Below, piece after piece: positions 24,368 to 33,052 of a stretch of DNA of 64,000 nt; the stretch's first letter is position 1, and every line of letters starts with the position of its first letter. The position numbers and the translations under genes are program-made. The stretch comes from Fluviicola sp. (GTDB taxonomy: Bacteria; Bacteroidota; Bacteroidia; Flavobacteriales_D; Crocinitomicaceae). The notes below the pieces were generated by a model that had not been told where the DNA came from, made no database searches, and saw only the letters and a list, made by a program, of their open reading frames with translations. The DNA lies in assembly GCA_002734065.2 (NCBI GenBank), contig NVXU02000043.1, forward strand, positions 47,360-111,359, given 5' to 3'.

Positions 24368-26620
24368 ATGGAGTTAAAAACCTTTAAAATACAAATTTCA
24401 GGTCGTGTACAAGGTGTTGGCTTTAGACCTTTTATATATCAACTTGCTCAAGAATTTGAAATTTTAGGTACCGTTTCAAACAACGAACAGGGGGTGGTTA
24501 TTTTAATCACAACAACTCAGTCTAAAGCAAATCATTTTTTAGATGAAGTAGTCAATTCAAAACCTAAAGTTTCAGTCATTACCTCCCATTCAATCAATGA
24601 AATTGAGTTGATGCAATTTACTGACTTTAGTATTTATAAAACAGAATCAAACCAAGAACTAAACTTACCCTTAACACCAGATTTTGCCATTTGCGACAGT
24701 TGTAAAACAGAAGTATTAGATAAAAAAAACAGAAGATACAACTATCCTTTTACCACATGTGTACATTGTGGTCCCAGGTATTCAATTACAACAAAATATC
24801 CATTTGACAGAATAAACACCTCAATCAATAAATTTGAAATGTGTAATGAATGTTTAGTAGAATATACTTCACCATCTGATAGGCGTTTTCACTCACAAAC
24901 CAATAGTTGTAATTCTTGTGGAATACAATTAGAATTGATTGATAATGAGAATAATCAAATCAAATCATCAAACTTAATTAAAGAAGCTGCTTTGCTATTG
25001 GAAAGTGGAAGTATCATTGCTATTAAAAATACTAACGGTTATTTATTGTGTTGTGATGCCACAAACTCAAAAGCAATTAATCAATTACGTAAACGAAAAA
25101 AACGACTCAATAAATCCTTTGCTGTAATTTACCCTACAATAGAATCAGTTAAAAATGATTTTGAAATATCAGAATTTGAAGAAGAAGAATTAAAGTCATC
25201 CATAACACCAATTGTTATATTAGAAAATAAAAAACCTATTATAAAAACAGAAAACATTGCGCCTAATATTAATCAAACTGGCGTTATGTTACCATCTTCT
25301 ACCTTGTTATTCTTACTACTTAATGAATTAAAGAAACCAATTGTTGCTACAAGTGGAAACATTCACGGTTCACCAATTATTTATAATAATTTAGATGCTT
25401 TCGAAAAACTTAATTCAGTTGCAGATGATTTCTTAAATCATAATTTAGAAATCGAATTTTCGCAAGATGATTCAGTTGTTAAGTTTGAGGGAAATAATCG
25501 AGTTATTTTGAGACGATCAAGAGGTCTTGCCCCTAGTTATTTAAAGTCAATTATAAATGTAAAAAAACCTATTTTAGCAATGGGCGCACATTTAAAAAGT
25601 ACTTTTTGTTTTGTTCCTAATTCTCAAATATACATCAGTCAGTATTTTGGTAATTTAGATAACTATGATGTGTTCTTAAGATATGATAAGACAATAAAAC
25701 AATATTTTAATCTATTCAATTCAAAGCCTACAACCATTTTAATTGATAGACATTTACACTATCAAAGCAGTATTTTAGGTAAAGAATTAGCAACCAACAT
25801 TGATGCTGAAATAGTAGAAATCCAACATCACAAAGCCCATTTTTGTAGTGTTTTAGGAGAACACAAACTATTCAATTCAAAACAAAAAGTATTAGGCGTA
25901 ATTTGGGATGGTACAGGTTTAGGTGATGATGACCAAATATGGGGTGGAGAGTTTTTTGAATATGAAAACAATCAAATAAATAGAATAAATCATTTTGAAT
26001 ATTACAATTGGGTTGCCAATGATAAAATGGCGAACGAACCCCGATTGTCACTTCTTTCTTTATTAGATGAAGATCACAAAGAATTAATAAAAGAAAAATT
26101 CACACCAACTGAATGGAAAATATACAATAAAACATTAAACAATAACACCTTAAAAACATCCTCAGTAGGTAGATTATTTGACGCAGTAGCTTCAGCTTTA
26201 AATTTAATAGACAAAAATAGTTATGAAGCAGAAGCTGCAATATTGTTAGAAAACTGCGCAAAAGAATATAAAGGTAATGATCAAATAGATTTTTTAGAAC
26301 AGCTTAATTATACAACTGTACCAACAAGTTTAATTATGAAAATTGCACTTAAGTCTTTAAATGATGGAATTAATAAATCATTTATTGCAAGTAGTTTTAT
26401 TTACACACTTGCAAATACAATTGTTAGACAAGCTACAAACTCTAAAATTAAAACAATTGTTTGTAGTGGAGGGGTGTTTCAAAACGCTACACTTATAAAA
26501 ATGTTAAATAAATTGTGCCAAAACAACCAAATCGAACTAAAAATAAATCGTAACTTGAGTCCCAATGATGAAAACATATCATTTGGGCAATTAATGTATC
26601 ATCAAAATATTAAAATTTAA
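24368..26620 (+). CDS. hypF: Carbamoyltransferase HypF (cyanide-ligand synthesis)
   Basis: HypF uses carbamoyl phosphate and ATP to form the thiocarbamate on HypE that becomes CN of the NiFe site. All domains are present in order: an acylphosphatase-like domain (GRVQGVGFRPF, residues 12-22), two zinc-finger pairs (CDSC...CVHCGPR, CNEC...CNSCG), a YrdC-like domain, and a Kae1/HypF-type C-terminal domain with HHKAHFCSV and CSGGVFQN. The length is 750 residues, typical. I chose ATG 24368; the frame is open to a TTG at 24356, but that overlaps the previous gene. Confidence 0.95.
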   Translation: MELKTFKIQISGRVQGVGFRPFIYQLAQEFEILGTVSNNEQGVVILITTTQSKANHFLDEVVNSKPKVSVITSHSINEIELMQFTDFSIYKTESNQELNLPLTPDFAICDSCKTEVLDKKNRRYNYPFTTCVHCGPRYSITTKYPFDRINTSINKFEMCNECLVEYTSPSDRRFHSQTNSCNSCGIQLELIDNENNQIKSSNLIKEAALLLESGSIIAIKNTNGYLLCCDATNSKAINQLRKRKKRLNKSFAVIYPTIESVKNDFEISEFEEEELKSSITPIVILENKKPIIKTENIAPNINQTGVMLPSSTLLFLLLNELKKPIVATSGNIHGSPIIYNNLDAFEKLNSVADDFLNHNLEIEFSQDDSVVKFEGNNRVILRRSRGLAPSYLKSIINVKKPILAMGAHLKSTFCFVPNSQIYISQYFGNLDNYDVFLRYDKTIKQYFNLFNSKPTTILIDRHLHYQSSILGKELATNIDAEIVEIQHHKAHFCSVLGEHKLFNSKQKVLGVIWDGTGLGDDDQIWGGEFFEYENNQINRINHFEYYNWVANDKMANEPRLSLLSLLDEDHKELIKEKFTPTEWKIYNKTLNNNTLKTSSVGRLFDAVASALNLIDKNSYEAEAAILLENCAKEYKGNDQIDFLEQLNYTTVPTSLIMKIALKSLNDGINKSFIASSFIYTLANTIVRQATNSKIKTIVCSGGVFQNATLIKMLNKLCQNNQIELKINRNLSPNDENISFGQLMYHQNIKI

Positions 26621-26626
26621 ATAAAT

Positions 26627-26953
26627 ATGTGTTTAGCAATACCAGGAAAAATAAAAAGCATTGAAATGCAATATGACGGAAGAGTAAGGATGGCTAAAAT
26701 AAACTTTGGCGGCATTGTAAAAGAAGCCAGTTTAGAAATGCTACCTGATGCCGATATTGGAGATTATGTATTGGTGCACGTTGGTGTAGCTATTAGCAAA
26801 GTAGATGAAGAAGAGGCACAAAAAACATTTAGTTACCTTAAAGAGATTGGAGAACTGGGTGATTTAGTTGATGTAGATGATTACATTCCTGAAGATACAA
26901 AATCTGATGAAATTTCATTGGATGAAGTCACTAAAAATAAAGACAATAAATAA
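26627..26953 (+). CDS. hypC: Hydrogenase assembly chaperone HypC/HupF
   Basis: HypC carries the Fe(CN)2CO moiety between HypD and the large subunit. The invariant start MCLAIPGKI with Cys2 is present, followed by the small OB-like barrel (YVLVHVGVAISKVDEEEA). At 108 residues it is longer than the usual 75-90 because of an acidic C-terminal tail (about residues 83-108, rich in Asp/Glu/Lys) with no known function. It lies eight bases before hypD. Confidence 0.93.
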   Translation: MCLAIPGKIKSIEMQYDGRVRMAKINFGGIVKEASLEMLPDADIGDYVLVHVGVAISKVDEEEAQKTFSYLKEIGELGDLVDVDDYIPEDTKSDEISLDEVTKNKDNK

Positions 26954-26961
26954 GCTTTCGT

Positions 26962-28056
26962 ATGAAATATATGTCAGAATATAGAGATCCTGAATTAGCA
27001 AAACAGTATCTTGAAGAAATAAAAAACACAGTTACTCAAAACTGGAAAGTAATGGAAGTTTGCGGAGGGCAAACACATAGCTTGGTGAAAAACGGAATTA
27101 TTGATATGCTTCCTAAGGAGGTTGAAATGATTCACGGACCAGGATGCCCTGTTTGTGTTACTCCCTTACATTTAATTGATAAAGCGATTTATTTAGCCTT
27201 AGAAAAAAATGTAATTCTTTGCTCATTTGGTGACATGTTACGTGTGCCAGGCGCTGACAAAAGCTTGTTAGAAGCCAAAGCAGAAGGTGGTGATATACGA
27301 ATATTATACTCTCCTTTGGAAGCTGTAAAAATAGCAGAAGATAATCCAGATAGAGAAATTGTGTTTTTTGCCGTAGGATTTGAAACTACAGCCCCAGCAA
27401 ACGCACTCTCTGTAATTCACGCTCACCGCAAAGGACTTAAAAACTACTCCATTTTAGCTTCTCACGTTTTGGTTCCACCTGCTATTGAAAATGTAATGGA
27501 AGATCCCGATAGTCACATTGATGGTTTTTTAGCTGCAGGTCACGTTTGTACTATAATGGGAAATTTTGAATATTATCCTTTGGTAGAAAAATACAAAGTG
27601 CCTATTGTTGTAACAGGCTTTGAGCCTTTAGATGTTTTACAAGGAATTTTAATGGTTGTAAGACAACTAGAGTCTAATAAAGCAGAAGTAGAAAACCAAT
27701 ATGCAAGAATTGTAAGAGAAGAAGGAAATATAGAAGCTCAAAAAATAATTTATGATGTATTTGAAATTACAGATAGATTATGGAGAGGAATGGAAGTTAT
27801 ACCAATGAGTGGTTATAAAGTAAAAGAAAAATATGCCGATTTTGATGCAACAATTAAATTTGATGTCAATATTCCTGAAGCTGAAGAAAATCAAGACTGT
27901 ATTGCCGGAGAGATAATGAAAGGTATTAAAAAACCGTTTCAATGTCCTGAATTTGGAAAAAAATGTAAGCCTACAAACCCGCTTGGTGCACCAATGGTAA
28001 GTACTGAAGGGGCTTGTGCAGCTTACTTTCACTATTCGGGATTGGTGGAGCATTAG
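26962..28056 (+). CDS. hypD: Hydrogenase iron-site scaffold protein HypD
   Basis: HypD assembles Fe(CN)2CO with HypC. The catalytic cysteines are seen in EVCGGQTHSL and HGPGCPVCVTP. CSFGDMLRVPG is conserved, and the [4Fe-4S] cluster ligands fall in the C-terminal FQCPEFGKKCKPTNPLGAP and EGACAAY. It has 364 residues, full length. The start MKYMSEYRDPELA matches the family N-terminus. Confidence 0.96.
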   Translation: MKYMSEYRDPELAKQYLEEIKNTVTQNWKVMEVCGGQTHSLVKNGIIDMLPKEVEMIHGPGCPVCVTPLHLIDKAIYLALEKNVILCSFGDMLRVPGADKSLLEAKAEGGDIRILYSPLEAVKIAEDNPDREIVFFAVGFETTAPANALSVIHAHRKGLKNYSILASHVLVPPAIENVMEDPDSHIDGFLAAGHVCTIMGNFEYYPLVEKYKVPIVVTGFEPLDVLQGILMVVRQLESNKAEVENQYARIVREEGNIEAQKIIYDVFEITDRLWRGMEVIPMSGYKVKEKYADFDATIKFDVNIPEAEENQDCIAGEIMKGIKKPFQCPEFGKKCKPTNPLGAPMVSTEGACAAYFHYSGLVEH

Positions 28057-28059
28057 TTT

Positions 28060-29787
28060 ATGAAAATACTATTCATCACAGATTCCTTTAACGGAATGGC
28101 ACAACGCTTATGGATTGAGTTAGATAAGTTTAACCACAATGTAAAGCTATGCCTTGAATCTTCTTCAGAAGGTATGTTAAATGATGTGAATGAATTTGAA
28201 CCAAAATTAATTATTGCCCCATTTTTAACTTCTAAAATACCGCCAGAAATATATAACAATCATATTTGTTTAATTGTTCACCCGGGCATTAAAGGAGACA
28301 GAGGGGCATCTTCCTTAGATTGGGCAATTTTGAATCAAGAAAAAAAATGGGGTGTTACTATTTTACAAGCAGCCGAAAAAATGGATGCAGGAGATATTTG
28401 GGCGTATAATGAATTTGAAATGCGTACTGTTTCTAAAGCTGAAATTTACAGAAATGAAGTAACACAAGCAGCTGCAAAAGGAATTCTACAAAGTATAGAA
28501 AATCTTGAAAAATTAGATTTTAAACCACAAAAATTAAATTATTCTAATCCTGAATTTAAAGGAAAGTGGAACAATAAAATAAAACAATCAGATATTTCTT
28601 TCGCTTGGAGTCATGATGCTTTAAGTATTATTGAAAAAATTAATGCAGCAGATAGTTCACCTGGTGTTTTAGCTAAAATAAACAATACAGATTATTACTG
28701 TTTTGGTGCTCATTTAGAAACAGAATTAAAAGGTAAATCTGGTGAAGTTATTGCACAAAGAAACAAAGCCATTTGTATTGCAGCGGCTAAAGATTCAGTA
28801 TGGATAACTCATCTAAAATCAACAAACGAAAAAGCGATAAAACTACCCGCAATTGATGTACTTAAAACAGATGAAATACAAATAAATAACATCAGTCCTT
28901 TTGACGATATTAATCATACAACTTGGCAAGAAATTCGTTTTGAATTAGAAAACAATATTGGCTACATTCATCTTGATTTTTACAATGGTGCTATGAGTAC
29001 CGACCAATGCAATAGATTAAGAGAAACTATTATTGAAGCTAAAAAAAGAACAAAATTAATTGTTTTAATGGGCGGACGAGATGTTTGGTCTAATGGCATT
29101 CATTTAAATGTAATTGAAAATGCTAAAAACCCTGCAGATGAATCTTGGAAAAACATTAACGCCATTGATGATTTAATCATAGAAATCATTAACTCAACCG
29201 AACATTATATTATAAGTGCTTTACAAGGAAATGCTGGTGCAGGTGGTGTGTCATTAGCATTAGCAACCGACAAAGTTTTAGCAAGAAATGGAATTGTATT
29301 AAACCCTCACACTAAAAATATGGGGCTATTTGGGTCTGAATATTGGACTTATTTATTACCCAAAAGAATAGGTCAAGAAAAAGCATCCAAATTTACAGAG
29401 GAATGCTTGCCTTGGGGTGTTTCTATTGCTAAAGATATTGGTTTAATTGATGATTTCCATGGTGAAACAACTATTGAATTTATCACTTTTGTAAAAGTAC
29501 AAGCCGAAAATATTTATAACTTATCTTATTTTGATAAGTTAATAAAAGCTAAACAATTTCAAAGGCGAAAGGATGAAATGAACAAGCCTTTGGAGGAATA
29601 TAGAAAAGAAGAATTAGAAAAAATGAAACGAAACTTTTATGATGATGATTTGAATTACAATCATAAAAGACATTGTTTTGTACATAAAATAATTGATGAA
29701 TCTGCTAGTCAAATTAATGATTTGTATTTTAGTAGAAGAGATATTTACCGTAAAAGAAAATGGGAATCTAAGTCCTATAACGAATAA
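28060..29787 (+). CDS. hypX: HypX/HoxX: CO-ligand-forming maturation protein
   Basis: HypX converts the formyl group of formyl-tetrahydrofolate to CO for the NiFe site, and is found in organisms that mature hydrogenase in air. The N-terminal formyltransferase-like domain includes LIVHPGIKGDRGASSLDWA (His74), followed by an MDAGDIW stretch. From about residue 290 there is an enoyl-CoA hydratase/isomerase-like domain (LIVLMGGRDVWSNGIHLNV, LQGNAGAGGVSLALATD). The 575-residue length and two-domain order fit HypX. It sits between hypD and hypE with two to three bases on each side. It suggests oxic hydrogenase expression. Confidence 0.92.
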   Translation: MKILFITDSFNGMAQRLWIELDKFNHNVKLCLESSSEGMLNDVNEFEPKLIIAPFLTSKIPPEIYNNHICLIVHPGIKGDRGASSLDWAILNQEKKWGVTILQAAEKMDAGDIWAYNEFEMRTVSKAEIYRNEVTQAAAKGILQSIENLEKLDFKPQKLNYSNPEFKGKWNNKIKQSDISFAWSHDALSIIEKINAADSSPGVLAKINNTDYYCFGAHLETELKGKSGEVIAQRNKAICIAAAKDSVWITHLKSTNEKAIKLPAIDVLKTDEIQINNISPFDDINHTTWQEIRFELENNIGYIHLDFYNGAMSTDQCNRLRETIIEAKKRTKLIVLMGGRDVWSNGIHLNVIENAKNPADESWKNINAIDDLIIEIINSTEHYIISALQGNAGAGGVSLALATDKVLARNGIVLNPHTKNMGLFGSEYWTYLLPKRIGQEKASKFTEECLPWGVSIAKDIGLIDDFHGETTIEFITFVKVQAENIYNLSYFDKLIKAKQFQRRKDEMNKPLEEYRKEELEKMKRNFYDDDLNYNHKRHCFVHKIIDESASQINDLYFSRRDIYRKRKWESKSYNE

Positions 29788-29789
29788 TT

Positions 29790-30851
29790 ATGAGTGAAAA
29801 GAAATTTGTAAAAATGAATGTATCATGTCCAATGCCTAAATTGGATTTTGATGTAATAACATTAGGTCACGGAAGTGGTGGTGTGTTAACCAACAAACTA
29901 TTAGATAGTGGTGTTTTTGACCTGCTAAGTAATGATATATTAGACGAAAGATCTGATGGAGCACATATTGAAATGACTGGAAAATTAGCATTTTCAACGG
30001 ATAGCTTTATCATATCACCTATCTTTTTTCCAGGCGGAAACATTGGTGAATTAGCTGTAAATGGTACAGTAAACGATATTGCAATGTGTGGCGCTTCACC
30101 AAAATATTTGTCTTTAAGTTTTATTATTGAAGAAGGCTTAAAAATGACTGAATTTTGGGAGATTTTGACAGCTATAAAATTTGCTTGCGAAAAAGCAGGT
30201 GTTCAAGTTGTAACAGGTGACACCAAGGTTGTTGAAAAAGGTAAAGGCGATAAAATATTTATTAATACAACAGGAATTGGACACATTCATCCAAAAGCTA
30301 ACATTAGTGAAAGGAATATTAAAACAGGTGATAAAATTATATTAAGTGGTAACATAGCATCTCACGGAATGGCAATTATGTCGGTTCGTGAAGGCTTAGA
30401 ATTTGAATCTGAAATACTAAGTGATTCTACAAATTTAAATCACACAACAATTTCGTTAATCGAAAAATTCGGAAACGATATTCACTTATTTACCGACCCA
30501 ACAAGAGGTGGTGTAGCCACTGTTTTAAAAGAAATTGCAAACGCTACTAAAATTGGAATTGAATTAAAGCAAAGAAACTTCCCCATTGATAACCAAGTAG
30601 AAGGAGCGTGTGAACTTTTAGGTTTAGACCCATTATATGTTGCTAATGAAGGTTTATTTTTAAGTTTTGTAGATGGATCAATTGCAGATGAATTTTTAGC
30701 CCATTTAAATGCAGATGAGAATGGAAAAAATGCAACTATTATTGGAGAAGTTGTAGCAGAACATCCTAAGCAAGTAATTTTAGAAAGTTCTATAGGTGGT
30801 AAGCGTGTAATTAGTATGTTACCAGGCGAACAATTACCAAGAATTTGTTAA
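29790..30851 (+). CDS. hypE: Carbamoyl dehydratase HypE
   Basis: HypE accepts the carbamoyl group from HypF on its C-terminal Cys and dehydrates it to thiocyanate. The PurM/AIR-synthase-like fold is visible through LGHGSGGVLTNKL, FSTDSFIISPIFFPGGNIG, NDIAMCGA, TGDTKVVEKGKGD and TDPTRGGVATVL. The conserved PRIC terminus carries the acceptor Cys as the last residue. It has 353 residues, full length. It is preceded by hypX and followed three bases later by the NHL gene. Confidence 0.96.
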   Translation: MSEKKFVKMNVSCPMPKLDFDVITLGHGSGGVLTNKLLDSGVFDLLSNDILDERSDGAHIEMTGKLAFSTDSFIISPIFFPGGNIGELAVNGTVNDIAMCGASPKYLSLSFIIEEGLKMTEFWEILTAIKFACEKAGVQVVTGDTKVVEKGKGDKIFINTTGIGHIHPKANISERNIKTGDKIILSGNIASHGMAIMSVREGLEFESEILSDSTNLNHTTISLIEKFGNDIHLFTDPTRGGVATVLKEIANATKIGIELKQRNFPIDNQVEGACELLGLDPLYVANEGLFLSFVDGSIADEFLAHLNADENGKNATIIGEVVAEHPKQVILESSIGGKRVISMLPGEQLPRIC

Positions 30852-30854
30852 GCC

Positions 30855-31943
30855 ATGAATTTTGAAACATTAGGAGATAGAGCAAAAAACGCAAGACTAT
30901 TTAAAGGGTCAAAAGAAAACCCTTTTTTAGCCCCAAGAGGTATATTTGTAGCAAATAATATGCTATTTGTTTCCGATACAGCAAGAAATAGAGTGTTTAT
31001 TTGGCATACAATTCCAACAACAGAATATCAAGTACCAGATGTAATTTTAGGTCAATCAGAGGTAGATGAAATTGGCAGGAATTCTGGTGGAGATGTCAAT
31101 GAAAAAACCTTACTTTATCCTTCAGGTATTTGGAGTGATGGTGAAAAATTAGTTGTGGCAGACGCTTGGAATCACAGAGTGTTAATATGGCATTCTATGC
31201 CAACTCAAAACGCTCAACCTGCAGATGTTGTTTTAGGGCAAGAAGATTTCAATTCTAATTTACCCAATAAAGCAATAGGAAACGATCCCACTTCTCAAAC
31301 TTTAAATTGGCCTTATGGTGTGTTTTCTGATGGGAAATCACTTTGGATTGCTGACACAGGAAATAGAAGAGTATTATTTTTTGATACAATTCCTGCAAAA
31401 TCTTATGCAAAAGCAGACAAAGTAATAGGTAAAGCACATTTTAACACCAGAGATTATGAAAGTAATGATGCTATTTGGCCTTATTCAATCAAAATAAATG
31501 AAAAAGGAAATTTAGCCATTGCAGATACACAGTTTTATAGAATATTAATTTGGAATAATAAAGATGATGCTTTTAACAAACAAGCAGATATAATTATAGG
31601 TCAAGATAACTTTGAAAATTGTGGACAAAATCAATTTAGATTAGCACCAGAAAACAACACTTTAAATTGGACTTATGATGCTTGTTTTTATAAAGAAGGC
31701 ATACTTGTAAACGACACTGGAAACAGTAGGGTTTTAGGGTTTAACAAAATACCTGCAAAGAATAATGAAAATGCTGATTTTTTGGTTGGACGACCAAATT
31801 TTAACACCAGTAGCGATTTTAAAGAAAATATGTTAGGAACAAAAAGTGCAATTTACTGGCCATTTTCAATTTACGCAGTAGAAAACACTTTATATATTGC
31901 AGACACAGGAAATCATAGAATAGTAATTTGTGATATTAAATAA
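30855..31943 (+). CDS. NHL-repeat beta-propeller protein of the hydrogenase operon
   Basis: The 362-residue protein is made of repeats with the NHL signature (PRGIFVANNMLFVSDTARNR, PSGIWSDGEKLVVADAWNHR, and further copies ending ADTGNRRV, NDTGNSRV and ADTGNHRI), about six in all, predicting a six-bladed propeller. There is no signal peptide, so it is cytoplasmic like the enzyme. NHL proteins accompany group 2a hydrogenase genes in other bacteria; their role there is unclear and may be scaffolding. It is the last gene of the operon, and its stop is two bases from the convergent nickel permease stop. Confidence 0.85.
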   Translation: MNFETLGDRAKNARLFKGSKENPFLAPRGIFVANNMLFVSDTARNRVFIWHTIPTTEYQVPDVILGQSEVDEIGRNSGGDVNEKTLLYPSGIWSDGEKLVVADAWNHRVLIWHSMPTQNAQPADVVLGQEDFNSNLPNKAIGNDPTSQTLNWPYGVFSDGKSLWIADTGNRRVLFFDTIPAKSYAKADKVIGKAHFNTRDYESNDAIWPYSIKINEKGNLAIADTQFYRILIWNNKDDAFNKQADIIIGQDNFENCGQNQFRLAPENNTLNWTYDACFYKEGILVNDTGNSRVLGFNKIPAKNNENADFLVGRPNFNTSSDFKENMLGTKSAIYWPFSIYAVENTLYIADTGNHRIVICDIK

Positions 31944-31945
31944 TA

Positions 31946-32647
31946 TTAAAAAGTCAAATACAACCAATAAAAACCAATAATTACTGCAAATAAACCACCT
32001 GCAAAACGAATTCCTTTAAAGAATAGCTCGTTGTTTTGCTGTTTAGTGACGGATGCTATTTTTCCTAACACAAATGCATAAGCTGTCATTGCGATTACAG
32101 TTCCTATGGCAAAACCAATAATATACGTTACACTTTCAAACTGAGATTCAAATCCTAAAGCAGGTAAAAGAAGTAGAAAATGAGCAACACCTGCTAATCC
32201 GTGTAAAAATCCTATTCCAAAAGCAGAAAGTAAACTTTGCTTAACTTTAGTTTTATGTGTGTGTTCCTTTAATTCTTCAGAATGACTATGATCGTGTGTA
32301 TGAATAAAAACACCTTCTTCTGAATGAACGTGAGGGTGATTGTGCTTTCCAGGCTCTTTAAACAAACGAAATAATGCCCAAGCACCAACACCAATTAATA
32401 CATAAGCTACGAGCTGTTCACTGTGTTCAGAAATTGTTTCAACAGGAATATAATCTTTAAAAAATAAAAATAACACGCCTATTAAAAGCATTCCGATTAA
32501 ATGACCAAATCCCCAAAACAAACCAACTTTCCAAGCTTTCCGTTTCGATTCAATTGCCAAAGGTGTAACTGCAGCCAAGTGATCTGGTCCAGAAATTACG
32601 TGCAATAATGAAGATAGCGTTCCCGCTACTAAAGGGAAGGTTGTCAT
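31946..32647 (-). CDS. UreH/NiCoT-like nickel permease with His-rich loop
   Basis: The membrane protein has about six segments. The first segment carries HVISGPDHLAAV, the H-x(3-4)-DH-type metal signature of NiCoT/UreH-like permeases, and a second motif GIGFLHGLAGVAHFLL follows later. Between them is a His-rich cytoplasmic loop (HNHPHVHSEE, HTHDHSH, EHTH) suited to binding Ni2+. The frame is open to a TTG at 32659; the ATG at 32647 (MTTFPLVAG) is the better start, giving 233 residues. Its position at the end of a nickel-hydrogenase locus supports nickel import for HypA/HypB. Cobalt transport cannot be excluded. Confidence 0.85.
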   Translation of the reverse strand: MTTFPLVAGTLSSLLHVISGPDHLAAVTPLAIESKRKAWKVGLFWGFGHLIGMLLIGVLFLFFKDYIPVETISEHSEQLVAYVLIGVGAWALFRLFKEPGKHNHPHVHSEEGVFIHTHDHSHSEELKEHTHKTKVKQSLLSAFGIGFLHGLAGVAHFLLLLPALGFESQFESVTYIIGFAIGTVIAMTAYAFVLGKIASVTKQQNNELFFKGIRFAGGLFAVIIGFYWLYLTF

Positions 32648-32659
32648 AAATGTTTGCAA

Positions 32660-32980
32660 GGTTTATTACTTAATAACAAAGTTAGGGATTTAATTTATTT
32701 TTAGTCTACTTTCTTTTTTATAAAGTTAATTGGCCTAGATTAAACACAATAAAGCCCAACTAAGACAAATCAAGTATAATTTGAATATTTTCCGCTAAGT
32801 ATTTGTTCGACAGTTGCCCTGACGACAGTACTTAGAGCCTCAATTTCGGTTGAGACTCTTTTTGGCTATTTTAAGGGCTTCGTGCTTCATTTCACAGTGC
32901 AGTTAGTGTATTTAAAATCTCGGAGAAAATCCTCTGTCGATAATTCATTACCCGTTGAGTGTACAGTAAAATATTAGCTT
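32660..32980. other. Intergenic region between nickel permease and TPR-phosphatase
   Basis: No open frame of convincing length is present. The region holds one intrinsic-terminator-like hairpin on the plus strand (32834-32863) with no plus-strand gene directly before it. I saw no tRNA fragment, integrase remnant or direct repeat matching the left end of the hydrogenase island. Confidence 0.6.
32834..32863 (+). terminator. Plus-strand intrinsic terminator downstream of the hydrogenase locus
   Basis: AGAG-C-CTCAA (32834-32843) pairs with TTGAG-A-CTCT (32850-32859) around TTTCGG, with one internal mismatch, followed by T5. It is the first plausible terminator found reading rightwards past the end of the hydrogenase operon. 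Otherwise it would belong to an unseen small RNA. Confidence 0.55.
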
Positions 32981-32988
32981 TATATTTG
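32981..32988 (+). promoter_or_regulatory. -7 box before the TPR-phosphatase
   Basis: TATATTTG is a perfect TAnnTTTG match, with a TTG (32955-32957) 23 bases upstream. Four bases later comes ATC AAA AAG, where other genes in the window have ATG. See the finding on the altered start codon. Confidence 0.5.
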
Positions 32989-33052
32989 ATTCATCAAAAA
33001 GCTTATCTACATAGTTCTGTTTGCAATCTCTTTTAATGGGCTTGCTCAAGAA

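Noticed and set aside
32660..32833. A small RNA gene ending at the 32834 terminator
   Set aside because: No TAnnTTTG promoter with correct spacing was found before it. Read-through from the hydrogenase operon explains the terminator equally well.
14104..32992. Hydrogenase locus as a tRNA-integrated genomic island
   Set aside because: It starts next to tRNA-Leu, but I found no integrase and no copy of the tRNA 3' end near 32660-32992, so site-specific integration is not supported.
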